A DNA stretch of 64,000 nt from Cryptomeria japonica (lineage: Eukaryota; Streptophyta; Pinopsida; Cupressales; Cupressaceae), in the NCBI RefSeq assembly GCF_030272615.1, contig NC_081407.1, positions 437,256,230 through 437,320,229 on the forward strand. The letters are read 5' to 3'. Shown piece after piece: positions 50,275 through 61,325 of this stretch; position 1 is the first letter of the stretch; the number at the start of each line of letters is the position of its first letter. A model generated the notes under the pieces. That model worked only from the letters and a program-made list of their open reading frames with translations. It was not told the origin of the DNA and searched no databases. Position numbers and translations under genes: made by a program.

Positions 50275-50670
50275 GTAGAGCTTTGAAGGATTCTTCATTG
50301 TAGATTTTGATTCTACTAATTATAGGGATATAGTACTTGATGAGAAAGTTTAGATGTGGGATCTACACTCCCTCCTCAAACCCTATTTCTCTCCTTCAAC
50401 ATAACTATCAAACCATTGAATATCAAACATGTATGGGTTGCGATGCCTAGCCTTCCCCTTCATTTCTAGCTCAACTCCTACTTAAAGGCCATCAAGAATA
50501 CACTAGGTTAGTTTATTGGTTGACCTCGCTGCTGAATCTTCACCCACATGATCTTTGCTCATTTATCAATGGAAATAGAAATTTCTGAAGGTCTTCTAAT
50601 AGATTATATACTTCAAATGGGGGATTGAATTTGGATTCAAGATTTAGATTATGAGGGTACTTTAATACTA
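50275..50670 (+). pseudogene. LINE ORF1 remnant (DUF4283-like)
   Basis: Reads Glu-Gly-Phe-Phe-Ile-Val-Asp-Phe-Asp-Ser-Thr, a mutated Trp-Met-Trp-Asp, Leu-Leu-Lys-Pro-Tyr-Phe-Ser-Pro. After a frameshift come His-Val-Trp-Val-Ala-Met-Pro-Ser-Leu-Pro-Leu, Met-Glu-Ile-Glu-Ile-Ser-Glu-Gly-Leu and Trp-Ile-Gln-Asp-Leu-Asp-Tyr-Glu. This is the order in the RNA-binding N-terminal domain of plant LINE ORF1. Several stops. Distinct from the better-preserved LINE at 52496. Confidence 0.5.
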
Positions 50671-51779
50671 GTGATGTAGTTAAAAATTATCTTTGTACCA
50701 AATTTAAGTTTCATCAATCAAATTATTGGTAAGAGAAATGTCTTCTAGAACACTTCATAGTTGATGGCCTTCTACTTGATTCTACTTTTGTGTAGGTACC
50801 ACCTAAGAGTATATGTGAACCTCTTATGGTGTTAGTACCTATCTCTCTCTCCTAACGCCAAGTTCTTCTAATTATTTAGTTGTTCATTGAAATCCTTCTG
50901 TTACTTTCAATATTTAGCCCTTGATATCCCTTTATGATCATTGCATACTCCTCTTCTAGGAAATGGTACTCTTTCCTCTCCTACTCACTTAAAACAACCT
51001 AATACATTAGTGGTTGTAGACCTCTTCCAATGGAATAAAGTCCTCTTGAGGAATATAATAATTTTTTTGTGGACCATAAAGCATAGCGGGAAGATAGAGC
51101 CTCCAAATTTAATCTCAAACTCTCACAATGTCTCTCTACTTTTAGGGTAAAAAGGAAAGTAGATATCGACTATTTGAAGATCTAACTTTAGTCCTCTTAG
51201 GACCTTTTTGTGTTATTGGTTGGTTGTGTTATTGTAGTTGGTTAGTGTATTGTAGCAACTTTATTTGTAATTACATTATTTTTTGGGTATTGTCTTCTGA
51301 GTCACATGATTATTTGATTCATGTATGTACAAGGGTTTGGGCCCTTTCAAAAATCCAACTTAGTCTAGCTCATAGATCAAATTAAAAACAATTTATAAAC
51401 GAAAATTCTTATATTTTTAATTGTCTAATATAAATAATTTGTAGTAAATTGACTGACAGGTGCCTTCCTCTAGAAAAAAATGTCATTGTTGTGGCTACAT
51501 TCTTCTTTAAGGGTCCTAGCGAAGATGAATCATTATGGGGATGTCTAGCATCAACAACATCGAGCTTTAGGTGGGTTTGAGTGGCCTAAAGCTTCTTCTT
51601 TGTTAGGAGGTAGCATTGATTTTTGTGCTAGTAGAAATGGCACAAAATCATCATGCTTTGGCATATGGAATGACAAAACATACAGGGGGGAAGGATTGGA
51701 AAGATGCACGATTGAGCAAACAAAAGAGAAATAGAGGTTAGGATAGCATGTAGAGGATGGATGGAGGGTGTGCAAGAAT
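50671..51779. other. Intergenic, nothing recognised
   Basis: No frame above about 81 codons and no motif. C/T-rich around 50770-51150. Confidence 0.4.
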
Positions 51780-52165
51780 AGTGATGTTATGACCAAACAA
51801 TGGCCCGAGCCATTAGTAGACAGGCAGATGGTATGTCTAGATGTTGAGATTGAAAAACGGGTAATAGAAAGTGAAAATTATTTTACTGATATGGGTTTGA
51901 TAGGGATATTTAAAGGTTTTTGGCCTAGCCTTGGTGAGTTGCATAAGTGGATATCAGAGTTTTGAATCTCCATTTTGGAGAGGGATGTTTAGATTTATCT
52001 TGGAGCTTGAGGATTTTTGTGGTAGTTTTTGATAATGAACAAGATAGGAAGAAAATATTGGGTGAGGATCTCGGAGCTAAGAGTATAAGCATTTGTGATC
52101 CATTGAGACTCCACATTACACTTGAAGGCTTCATGTGGATGGAGTCATGTGCAGGGGGTTGTTGT
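51780..52165 (+). pseudogene. DUF4283-like ORF1 fragment
   Basis: Asp-Met-Gly-Leu-Ile-Gly-Ile-Phe-Lys-Gly-Phe-Trp-Pro-Ser-Leu-Gly-Glu-Leu-His, then after a frameshift Trp-Ser-Leu-Arg-Ile-Phe-Val-Val-Val-Phe-Asp-Asn-Glu-Gln-Asp-Arg. This resembles the start of LINE ORF1 RNA-binding domains. It could be an earlier LINE copy or the 5' part of the LINE starting at 52496. Confidence 0.4.
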
Positions 52166-52495
52166 GCTCAAGATAGTGCATCAAATCCCTAGCTTGTGAG
52201 TTGCATCTCTGTGTTGGTGCATCGGTGGGATGGAGGTGAGTGCTGGTGCAGGGAGGGGTTGATCTCGGGGTTGAGGGTGCTGGTGGAGGTTTGGTGGCTG
52301 CAAGAGGTGGGTTGGTGTTGTGTGAGCCAGGGGCTTGGGGCTTCCTACAGATTCATTGTCTGCCTGTGGGGAAGGGTGGTGGGGGTCCGATCTATCCTAT
52401 GGTGGAGCTTGGAAGGGGGGATGTTTGGTACCTTCTAAGGGTGTGTGGAGCCCTTGCTCATTTCTTTTCGAGGTGCGGGCTTTTTGTGAGGTGCT

Positions 52496-53176
52496 ATGTC
52501 TAGTATTGGTGGAGAGGCCTCAAAGGCATCTCCCGACATGGATTTCCATGCTATGATAAGTTTAAAATCCCCATCCCAAAGTGTCAAGACCTTTGATAAT
52601 AGCCTTTTTGCCTCAGATTCAGGGATTGGTAGTGCTGGTGGCTCTCGGATCATGAAGATTAATGGATGTCTAGAGGGGTGCAGTTAGAGGCCGAGGTTGG
52701 TCATTCCTCTAGAGATGATAGCTGAAGATGTTGAATACTTTTCAAAACACTCATTATATTGCAAGTTTTTGGGGATGAGGGTTTCTCTACAGTTTTTGGA
52801 GACCTAGGCTTGGAGGACTTGGGTACTAGAAGGGGAAATGGAGATTATGTTGCTAGCAAACAACTACTTCATGGTTACATTCAACTACATGGAAGATCGC
52901 AATAGGGTATTTGAAGGAGGGCTGTATTTTTACAACCAGGTGGGGTTGTTCATCAAACCTTGGCATGCGAGGTTTAACCCTTTGGAGGAGCTCCCAAATA
53001 GGGTCCTAGTGTGGGTTCATTTACCACGTTTTCTGGTGGAATATTGTCAGGAGGATGTGTTGTGGATGCTCGCTTTAGTGCTTGGGAGGCTAGTTGGATC
53101 CTCAACGCAAACCTTGGGGAGAAAGGTAATGACTTTCGCTATATCTATGTTGAAATTGATCTTAGTAAGCCCCTGC
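52496..53176 (+). pseudogene. LINE ORF1, 5' part
   Basis: From ATG 52496. The DUF4283-type RNA-binding domain is at about 52720-53176: Met-Leu-Leu-Ala-Asn-Asn-Tyr-Phe-Met-Val-Thr-Phe, Gly-Gly-Leu-Tyr-Phe-Tyr-Asn, Ile-Lys-Pro-Trp-His-Ala-Arg-Phe-Asn-Pro, Val-Trp-Val-His-Leu-Pro. A frameshift near 53040-53100 moves the end (Tyr-Val-Glu-Ile-Asp-Leu-Ser-Lys-Pro) into another frame. ORF1 proteins bind LINE RNA as an RNP. Confidence 0.75.
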
Positions 53177-54281
53177 TGTTGGCATTTTTGATGTTTATGT
53201 TGTGATTGTCATTGATGGACACACACTTGCATTAAGATCCTCTTTATATGTATGAGTTAGAACACAACCGGTATTTGTTCAAACCGGTATTTTGTATTAT
53301 AGTCTTTAGACTATTGATGTTTTGCAAAGCGGCATGTTGACCTCAAGCGGTATGAGGGATTAAAGCGGCATAACACATTTTGACCAGTCTTCATTTTTGT
53401 CAAACCGGCAACCAATATTTTGTATGAACCGGTAATACTCTGTGATGAGTTACCAACCAACATTTTGTGATGAGTTATCAATCCACCGATTGTTTGACGG
53501 TGCCGACACACTGGCGGTGCTTCTTGTGTCGTATTACTGAGTATGTCTAGATTCATTGAACCTAGGAAATCAAAATGTAATCCTATTGGACCGACATGAA
53601 ATCAAACTCCTTTAAAAGGACATCATGTCTAGGGTTGTAGGTTGTTGCTGAAAGGGTTTATGTTGTGACTAGGGTTTAAGGTGGTTGAGGAGTTGAAAAG
53701 AATATGAATGTGTAGAAGACTGAAGTAATGCAAAAGTGCATTAAGAATGAGCTATCAAGGATCTAACTGAGCAGTCTATGCTATTAGATAGATCAAACAC
53801 TTGTTGATTACTCACATCTTTGACAAGTCTGTAGCCCTTAACCAGGTAGGCCCAAAAGCCTTTTGTAAAATCCTCTAACAAGGTGGTTCACCTCTGTGAA
53901 TCTAAAATCCTCTAGCAAGGTAGTCCTTGATCGGACTTATCTCCTAACAGAGATTGAGATTCCTAACAGGATCTATTCTGGTGAAGAACATTGTAAGACC
54001 TTAACTAGTCTGACCTTAAGCAGTCTGGTTTCTATTCTACAGATAGTGACTTGTGGGTTCCATCTCATCATGGTTTTTCCCATTTGGGTTTCCACGTCAA
54101 ATATCTTGTGTTATGGTTGTATTTCTTTTGTGGGTGAATGCATTATTTGCATTTTGGTTTGCATGTGTCATAACCGGTCTGTCTATTAAACTATTTTACC
54201 GGTTTATCTTTAGACTGTTTAAGTGTTTAAGTGCAAGATTTATTGGTATACTAATTCACCCCCCCCTCTTAGTATTCATCA
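53177..54281 (+). repeat. 5' LTR of the pol-less element
   Basis: 1,105 bp, TGTTGGCATTTTTGATG...AGTATTCATCA, with ATGGTTTTTCCC, GGGTTTCCACGTCAAA and CACCCCCCCCTCT near the 3' end. Confidence 0.92.
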
Positions 54282-54282
54282 A

Positions 54283-54297
54283 TTGGTATCACAACCA
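54283..54297 (+). other. Primer-binding site of the pol-less element
   Basis: TTGGTATCACAACC after the LTR, close to the TGGTATCAGAGC site (initiator tRNA-Met) of copia elements but diverged after eight or nine bases. Confidence 0.65.
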
Positions 54298-54331
54298 ACC
54301 TTTCTATAAGTTTAACCACTTGGAAAGAGAT

Positions 54332-55522
54332 ATGTCGGAATACACCTTGAGGGAACTTACTCAATGACTCACTCAGTCTGAGCAAGCCTATGATGATCTT
54401 AAGGTCAAATACAAGGCTTCTCAAGAAAAAAGGAGAGAACATGCAGAAAAGCTAATCGAGCTATCTGAAAATAGTTCTGCAGATGAAGCAGATATGGAAG
54501 CCCTAATTGCAGAAGTAAATAAGATGAATGAATCAAACTCCAACCTAAGAAAGGAGTTGGAAGGACTGACTATTTGGATGTGTCAAGAGCTTGAGAACCG
54601 GAGAAAAACTGAAGACCTAGTGAAAGAAAGAGATTGTGAGATCTCCAAGTTGAAACAAGAGATGAGTGCCCTAAATGCTCAACTCCATGCAAGCAAGGTG
54701 GAAAAGGAAGACATGTAAGGAGAACTAAACACTGCCATCTCTGAGAATGAAAACCCTTTGGAAACAAATGCTGCTATTTCCAAAGATCTCTCTGAGTCAA
54801 AGGAAATACTTGCTAAGTTCAGCAAAAGTACTGTCAAGCTAGAGCAAAAGCTTGAGTCGGCTAGACCGGTAAAGAATACCAATGGACTTGGTTTCTCTGG
54901 ACATGAGGAAGGAGAATCCTCAGGAACAAATGCTGAAGCATCAAAGAAGCAACCGACATTCAAAGGAAAAGGTAAGCAAAAATTCAAACCCGTTTGCTTT
55001 AACTGTCTTAAAGAAGGACACACTGCCAATGTATGTAGGAGAAAAGCCTACAATAATTTTCCTTACTTTATTAACAATGTACCTAGATCCAATAAGTTCA
55101 ATGGTCATTGTTATGCATGCAACAAGTATGGGCATAGAGAATTTGAATGCAGGTCTGTCATGAATGACACTGGAAGATATCCTCAGAGGACCCAAGGAGT
55201 TGGTCCTGAACCTTTTGTGAACCAGAATCACAGCCAATTTAATGTCTTCAATCGTCAGCCAAGAAGCGGTGGTTATCAAGTGACAACCGGATGGAGAGCA
55301 CCTGGATTGGTCTGCTATCATTGCAACAAACTGGGTCACATTGCCAGATTTTTTAGATCAAGAAAGAGCATATCTAATGATATACCGGTCACTCTGAAAG
55401 GAGACATTGATGTTGACACTGTTCAAGTGGATATGAACAAAACCTGGAAGAAGAAACCAGCGGTGTTACAAGAAGAACCGGTTTCTGCGCCTAGTGTGGA
55501 AATCTCAGAACCGCCAAACTAA
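54332..55522 (+). pseudogene. gag-like protein with coiled coil and three zinc knuckles
   Basis: One frame from ATG 54332 (Met-Ser-Glu-Tyr-Thr-Leu), 397 codons with two stops (TGA 54365, TAA 54716). The first 200 residues are Glu/Lys-rich heptad-like sequence, probably coiled coil. Zinc knuckles lie at about 54994 (Cys-Phe-Asn-Cys-X4-His-X4-Cys), about 55111 (Cys-Tyr-Ala-Cys-X4-His-X4-Cys) and about 55315 (Cys-Tyr-His-Cys-X4-His, last Cys replaced by Phe). The UBN2 domain of ordinary copia gag is absent. It would bind element RNA in a particle. Confidence 0.78.
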
Positions 55523-55975
55523 GCTCCAAAAAAGCTTAGGGGGAGCAAAGAGGAAGAATGCTTTCGAACCCCCAGTTTATACTGACAAAAGACCTTAACT
55601 GGTATGTGATGCTTGTCGCTTAGTAGAAGACTGGAAATGGTAAAAAGGCAAAATTAGGGTTTATGCCCTAATGGAGGAGCATTAATGACGGTAGGTGAGG
55701 ACTATGTTTAAAAGAATTCTTGAAATCATTTCTCACTATCGGTTTTCGAGCGAAGAAAAGTTTTTCAAAGAGCAGAGCGACGAAAAGGCGATTTGAGCAG
55801 AGATTTGGAGAAATTGAGAAATCGCGAAGGAGATTCAAATTCAAATAGAAAATGGTCAAGTGGAGAACACAAAGTGGTGATTCAACTACCGACGAAGTGA
55901 GGAGTAAAGGAGAATCAGAAAGCCCTAAATTCGTGTGTTTTGAAAAGTATTTCTCGAGTTCTTAAAATTTCTACA
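55523..55975 (+). other. Spacer between gag and the unknown frame, leader-like
   Basis: Starts with a purine-tract-like CTTAGGGGGAGC (55535-55546). From about 55690 it is richer in CpG than its surroundings and free of long frames, like a plant 5' UTR. A weak TTTAAAAG lies at about 55706. It ends ACAATGGCT, a good start context. Confidence 0.4.
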
Positions 55976-58900
55976 ATGGCTTCCGCATCTCATACCAGCT
56001 CTAGTGCATCTATTGAGTCTGAAATTTTTATTCAAAAGAAGTCAAAGTATAATGCCCTATCACAAGTTTTGGCTGGAGTGATAGTAGAAGAGGGAATCTC
56101 AGATTATATTGATTGTAAACTTGAAGAACTAGGGTCTCTAGCTATCCATACCCAACTAGGTTTGTTTTGTGGACAAGATAAGATGATCAAACCAGAGTAT
56201 AGTATTTTGGAGAAGAAGAAACTCCACAATGTTGTTTACTTCTTGGAGGATTTCACAGAAGATCATATAAGGATTATTCTGAGTAGGGTCCATGGTGACA
56301 AAATTTACTTGGAGAGGATGCATGATATCATGCCGCAAGCAATTCATGCAGTCACTGGTTTCTGCAACACAAGGGAAGTACCAACCCTAAGGACAGTTAG
56401 TAAAACTGAGATGTCCAAGCTCATCGGTTCAGTGAGTGACTCATGGGGCATGACTATAAATTCAATCAAGGATGATCTAGTTAAGTATGCCTGCATGGTG
56501 ATAGGCTACCAGATGTTCTCAGCCAGTAGAATCAACTCTGTATCTATTGTAGCGGTAAATGCCGCTTACCAAATGATAAAGGAGGATGTATCATTTGATC
56601 TATGCACCGGTATGCAGAGACAACTCCTGTTGAATCTAAAGGCGATCAAACAGGACAATGCACTTAGGTTCAAGTTTGGACAACTATTGGTAGGGTTGTT
56701 CTTCTATTTCCAAGGCTACTTCCCAAGAGTAGGAGATGTTCAGTGGTCCGGTGACCAACTGGTAACCAAGCAAATCAAGGAAAGCATTGAAGCACTTGGA
56801 ACCAGTTACCCTGATATGTTGAACAAGTATTTCAATGAGTTTAGAAGGAAGATGAGCCAAAGAGTGAGGATCTTAGGAGACATCGTCAAGAAATATGAAG
56901 ATGATATCTGCTTCACCATCCAAGTAGACAAATGTATAATGGAGGTTGTTGAGCCTAGAATGGAAGAAGTGGACCCAATGGGCTATGAGGTGATGTACGA
57001 CATGCTGGAAGGGTATGCCTCTACACTTATTGCCTCACTGCTTGAGACTAAGGTGAAGAGAACTGGCACCTACCTGGAGAGGATAGCACCGGCTGAGGAA
57101 CCACTAGCAGTGAAAGAGAAAGGATCGGCAGTGAAGAAGGCAAAGGCAGTGCCTGCAGCATCAGCACCGATTACTACTGCAACTCCAAAAGTGACCAAGC
57201 GGTCACCAGCTAAGAAGAAACCGAAAGCCGCACTGGCTAAAGTGTTCCAAAGAAAGAGGAAGACAAGCAACTCTCTGGACTCAGAAGAAACTGTGTCTAA
57301 GGAAGAGCCCAAAAAGGTGAGACAGACAAGAAAGAAGACACAGAGTGAACCGACATCTTCAGTACTGGTAAATATAGATATCTCCTCCTATAAACCTTTG
57401 ACACATTGTCAAAGAACAATAAAGAATATTAGGAGAAAAGTGTTAAATGATTTACTTGAATGTTTCGATGACTTCAATGAGGATGAAAAGGAAGTGGTTG
57501 AGAAGGAAATAATTCAGTATCTGTGTAGTAATGACCGGTCGCCCTCAGAGATTAAGTCTCAGACATCAGATTCTTTATATATGTCATTAGATAATAGATG
57601 GTGCATTGCCATAGAGAAAGAACAGGAAATTAGAGACAAGAGTTTTGCACAATACTTTCCCGACCTGTCAAATTCTGAATTATATGATGTTATTGATCTA
57701 AATAAAGGACTCTTCTTCACTAGAAAAAGAAGACTTTGGTTGTTAGAAGGTAGAGTTGCTGATGTCGAAAAGGACACCCATCTATTTATGCAAACCACTA
57801 TCCAGACTCACAAAGCACGTCTGGCCAATCGACAAGCTGAAGAAGAATCGGTTATATTCAAACTGGATGAAGCATTTGATGATGAAGGAAATCTGGTTGA
57901 TGAACCAGTTGACACTATTGATGTCGATGCCTTGGATGAAGAAGATGTTACCCAGGAGATACCATCTGAGGCAACAGGTCAAGAGCAACAGGTTGAACAA
58001 AAGAAGAAAGTTGAGGACAGACAAGAAGCGGCTAGGGAACAGGCAGAGAAGAAGAAGAGGGATAAAGAAGAGGAAAAGTGGAAGGAAGAAGAAAAGAAGA
58101 AGAAGGAAGAGGAAGAGAAAGAAGAGGAGAAGAGGAAGGAAGCTAAGAGGAAGAAGAAGGAAGAGGAAGACAAGGAACAGGAAAAGAAGAAGGAAGCAGA
58201 GAAAAAGAAGAAGGAAGAAGAAGATAAGGAAGCGGAGAAAAAGAAAGCGAAAAAGAACAAGACAGGAGAAGTGGAGAAGAGCACATAGATGGAGACTCCG
58301 AAGGCAACCGGGAGTCAAGCCAAATTGGCTGATATCACCAGTCCTATCGATCTCCAATCTGCAAGTGAATCAGAGCTAATGCAGAGCATCAAGGTAGCTC
58401 AAGAGCGCCCTGAAAATATTTGATGGAAGAAGGAGCAAGATGTAATCCAAGCTATTGTGGATATGCTTACCGGTTTGATACCCAGTACAAATCTTCTAAA
58501 CACTGAATCGTCACTAGCAAAGCTTAAGCTACTATGCACAGTAGTGGATGATCAGGTGCAGAGCCTAGAAGAAGCAACTGAGGCAAATGTCAAGAAGGAG
58601 CATCAAAAGGCTCTTAATATAGTTCTGGTGAAGAAGTTGAATGAGCTCCGGTCTGAAATGAAGAAAGAGCAAAAGGATATAAGGGACGCTCTAGATGAGG
58701 GGAATATGCTACTCAGCAAAATCTGTCAACCCCATCTGTTCTATGATGATGTGCTAGCTCAAAAGCAAAAACTTGAACAGGACTTGCAGTCCTACTTGAG
58801 CATATTTAAGTTGCCTTATGATTCCTTCACAACTTATGGGCAAACCTTTCACTGGTTTCATATCCAGTCAGCCAAAATGGAGCAAGAGATCAGCACACGG

Positions 58901-59155
58901 TCTAGAGATTTGTAGGAGCTTCAACTGATTTTACTTCCACGTCTGCAAATTCTTTAGAGGTGTTATCTGAACCTGGATGCCTTGACAGTTACATAGGAGA
59001 TGAGCACAGTTGATGCCATGGAAGAACAGGTCTCCCAGATGCAAACAGAGAAAGAAGTGGCCACCTCCCTACTTGAGTCCTGGTCTCTATCCATGAAGCA
59101 ATTCTTGCAGGACTATAAATCTATTTTTGACAAGTACTATTCGTTATTGTCATAA
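55976..59155 (+). pseudogene. Unknown cargo protein, 1,060-codon frame (first 770 codons intact)
   Basis: ATG 55976 in ACAATGGCT context. Open to TAG 58286; the same frame continues to TAA 59153 through TGA 58421 and TAGs at about 58913, 58955 and 58994. Layout: Ser-rich start; mostly helical domain (residues 25-370) with Leu-Leu-Val-Gly-Leu-Phe-Phe-Tyr-Phe-Gln and Tyr-Phe-Pro-Arg-Val-Gly-Asp; basic Lys/Ala/Pro linker (370-460). A second globular part (460-620) follows with Phe-Ala-Gln-Tyr-Phe-Pro-Asp-Leu. Then an acidic stretch, a Lys/Glu-rich single-helix-like run (about 690-765), and a C-terminal coiled coil. No enzymatic motif or zinc finger. I do not recognise the family. Likely nuclear or structural from composition only. 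Confidence 0.7.
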
Positions 59156-59213
59156 ACTTTTATTTTTTTTATCAAATGGAAACAAGGTTGTTTAGCGGTA
59201 CTTTGTCATTGTT

Positions 59214-59452
59214 GGAAAAGGGGGAGAAGAATTCTATTTGAAAAAATATCTAGTAATCAAATCTTGATTATATGCTCTATAGATCTCAATGTTTATACTC
59301 TTTATGCAAAATTGTTATACATTGTATTGTCAAAGGGATAGTGTATATGCTTAGGGGGAGCAATTTTGCTAATGGCATGATTTTGTTGTGAAACACTTAG
59401 ATGTCAAAATTTTATTTTCCTAAGTGTTGCCATCAATGCCAAAGGGGGAGAT
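59214..59452 (+). other. Purine tracts of the pol-less element
   Basis: AAAAGGGGGAGA (59217-59228), TTAGGGGGAGC (59351-59361) and CCAAAGGGGGAGAT (59439-59452), the last abutting the 3' LTR in the same CATCAATGC context as in the copia array. Confidence 0.75.
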
Positions 59453-60575
59453 TGTTGGCATTTTTTATGTTTATGTTGTGATTGTCATTGATGGACACAC
59501 ACTTGCATTAAGATCCTCTTTATATGTATGAGTTAGAGCACAACCAGCATTTGTTCCAACCAGTATGTTGTATTATAGTTTTTAGACTATTGATGTTTTG
59601 TAGAATGTGTTTCCTGGTCTAAAGCAACATGTTGACCTCAAGCGGTATGAGGGATTAAAGCGGTATAACACATTTCGACCAGTCTTCATTTTTGTCAAAT
59701 TTGAAATCGGTATTTTGTATGAATCGGTAATACTCTGTGATGAGTTACCAACCGACATTTTGTGATGAGTTATCAATCCACTGATTGTTTGACGGTGCTG
59801 ACACACTAGCGGTGCTTCTTGTGTCATGTTACTAAGTATGTCTAGATTCATTGAACCTAGGAAATTGAAATGTAATCCTATTGGACTGACATGAAATCAA
59901 ACTCCTTTAAAAGGACATCATGTCTAGGATTTTAGGTTGTTGCTGAAAGGGTTTATGTTGTGACTAGGGTTTAAGGTGGTTGAGGAGTTGAAAAGAATAT
60001 GAATGTGTAGAAGACTGAAGTAATGCAGAAGTGCATTAAGAATGAGCTATCAAGGATCTAACTGAGCAGTCTGTGCTATTAGATAGATCAAACACTTGTT
60101 GATTACTCACATCTTTGACAAGTCTATATCCCTTAACCGGGTAGGCCTAAAATCCTTTTGTAAAATCCTCTAACAAGGTGGTTCACTTCTGTGAATCTAA
60201 AATCCTCTAGCAAGGTAGTCCTTGATCGAACTTATCTCCTAACAGAGATTGAGATTCCTAATAGGATCTGTTCTGGTGAAGAACATTGTAAGACCTTAAC
60301 CGGTCTGACCTTAACCGTTCTGGTTTCTATTATGCAGATAGTGACTTGTGAGTTCCATCTCACCGTGGTTTTTCCCATTTGGGTTTCCACGTCAAATATC
60401 TTGTGTTATGGTTGTATTGCTTTTGTGGGTGAATGTGTTATTTGCATTTTGGTTTGCATGTGTGATAACCGGTCTGTCTGTTAAACTGTTTTATCGGTTT
60501 ATCTTTAGACTATTTAAGTGTTTAAGTGCAAGATTTATTGGTATACTAATTCAACCCCCCTCTTAGTATTCATCA
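59453..60575 (+). repeat. 3' LTR of the pol-less element
   Basis: 1,123 bp, TGTTGGCATTTTTTATG...AGTATTCATCA. Very similar to the 5' LTR; many differences are C/T or G/A. Followed by CTTGC. Confidence 0.92.
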
Positions 60576-61325
60576 CTTGCCAGATGCTATAGATATGAGT
60601 GCAGGTTCTTATTCTTGGGTTCAACAGTCGGATTATGAGACTTTACCATTTCGGTGTCATTTGTGTCATGAGTATGGTCATTTGTAGTGCAAGTATCCTA
60701 GGTATAAATTGGTGGTGCACCAACCTCAACAGTCGACCCATAACATAAATGGGGCTGACAAAGGAAAAGTTGCCATGTATGTTGAAGTAGTGGGTGCTGA
60801 TGGTTTTGTCCCAGTTAAGATAAAGAACAAGAATCAGGGACAAAAGAGGCCCCTTCAGCAGAGATAGGAGGAGGATACCTTTAACAGATTTGAAGCCTTG
60901 GATGACCTTACCCAACAGGAGGTGAGCCTAGGGTTAATTCCTTTGGATCATGGTGCATCAGGGTTGGTCCCTGATAGTGTGAATTGGGACTCTACATAGG
61001 CTTTGCAAGTAGTTGGGAGTCAGCAAATGGAGATGGATCAGCCAGTATTGGCTTAGTTAGGGCCCATTTTGGTGCTGAAGTGAAGTTGGTTGGGGGGGAT
61101 TGTTCTCCTGTAGCTCAAAAATTAGAACCTGCTGGGGTCAAAAGTAACAAGATCACCTTACATTTGGGTCTTCATCAAAAGGACATTAAGAAAGGACCAA
61201 TGGAGAAGATTTCAAAGGTTGGCAGAAAGAAGGATTTGGATAAGATAAAATTGATGGGGGATAATTTGGTTGAGTTAGGGTTAGTAAAGACTTTGGATTC
61301 TCATTTTTCCAATCCCTTGAAATGA
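60576..61325 (+). pseudogene. LINE ORF1, 3' part
   Basis: Resumes with Pro-Asp-Ala-Ile-Asp, then Trp-Val-Gln-Gln-Ser-Asp-Tyr-Glu-Thr-Leu-Pro-Phe. A zinc knuckle Cys-His-Leu-Cys-X4-His-(Leu-stop)-Cys follows at about 60658-60692, where TAG stands in the place of a probable Gln. After about 60990 a frame of 113 codons ends at TGA 61323, overlapping the start of ORF2. Confidence 0.75.

Larger units (their letters stand above)
53177..60575 (+). mobile_element. Pol-less LTR retrotransposon (gag plus unknown 1,060-codon frame)
   Basis: LTRs 53177-54281 and 59453-60575, copia-type ends TGTTGG...CATCA. Target duplications CCTGC/CTTGC (53172-53176, 60576-60580) differ by one transition. The 5.2-kb interior has a primer-binding site, a gag-like frame with three zinc knuckles, a long frame of unknown function, and a purine tract, but no protease, integrase, RT or RNase H. 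It would therefore depend on another element for movement. It matches in plan the TR-GAG/non-autonomous class, with extra cargo. Confidence 0.88.

Noticed and set aside
57782-58357. Minus-strand Leu/Phe-rich 191-codon frame and a plus-strand Arg-rich 207-codon frame
   Set aside because: Both mirror the Lys/Glu-rich run of the 55976 frame; the composition is forced by GAAGAAG repeats.
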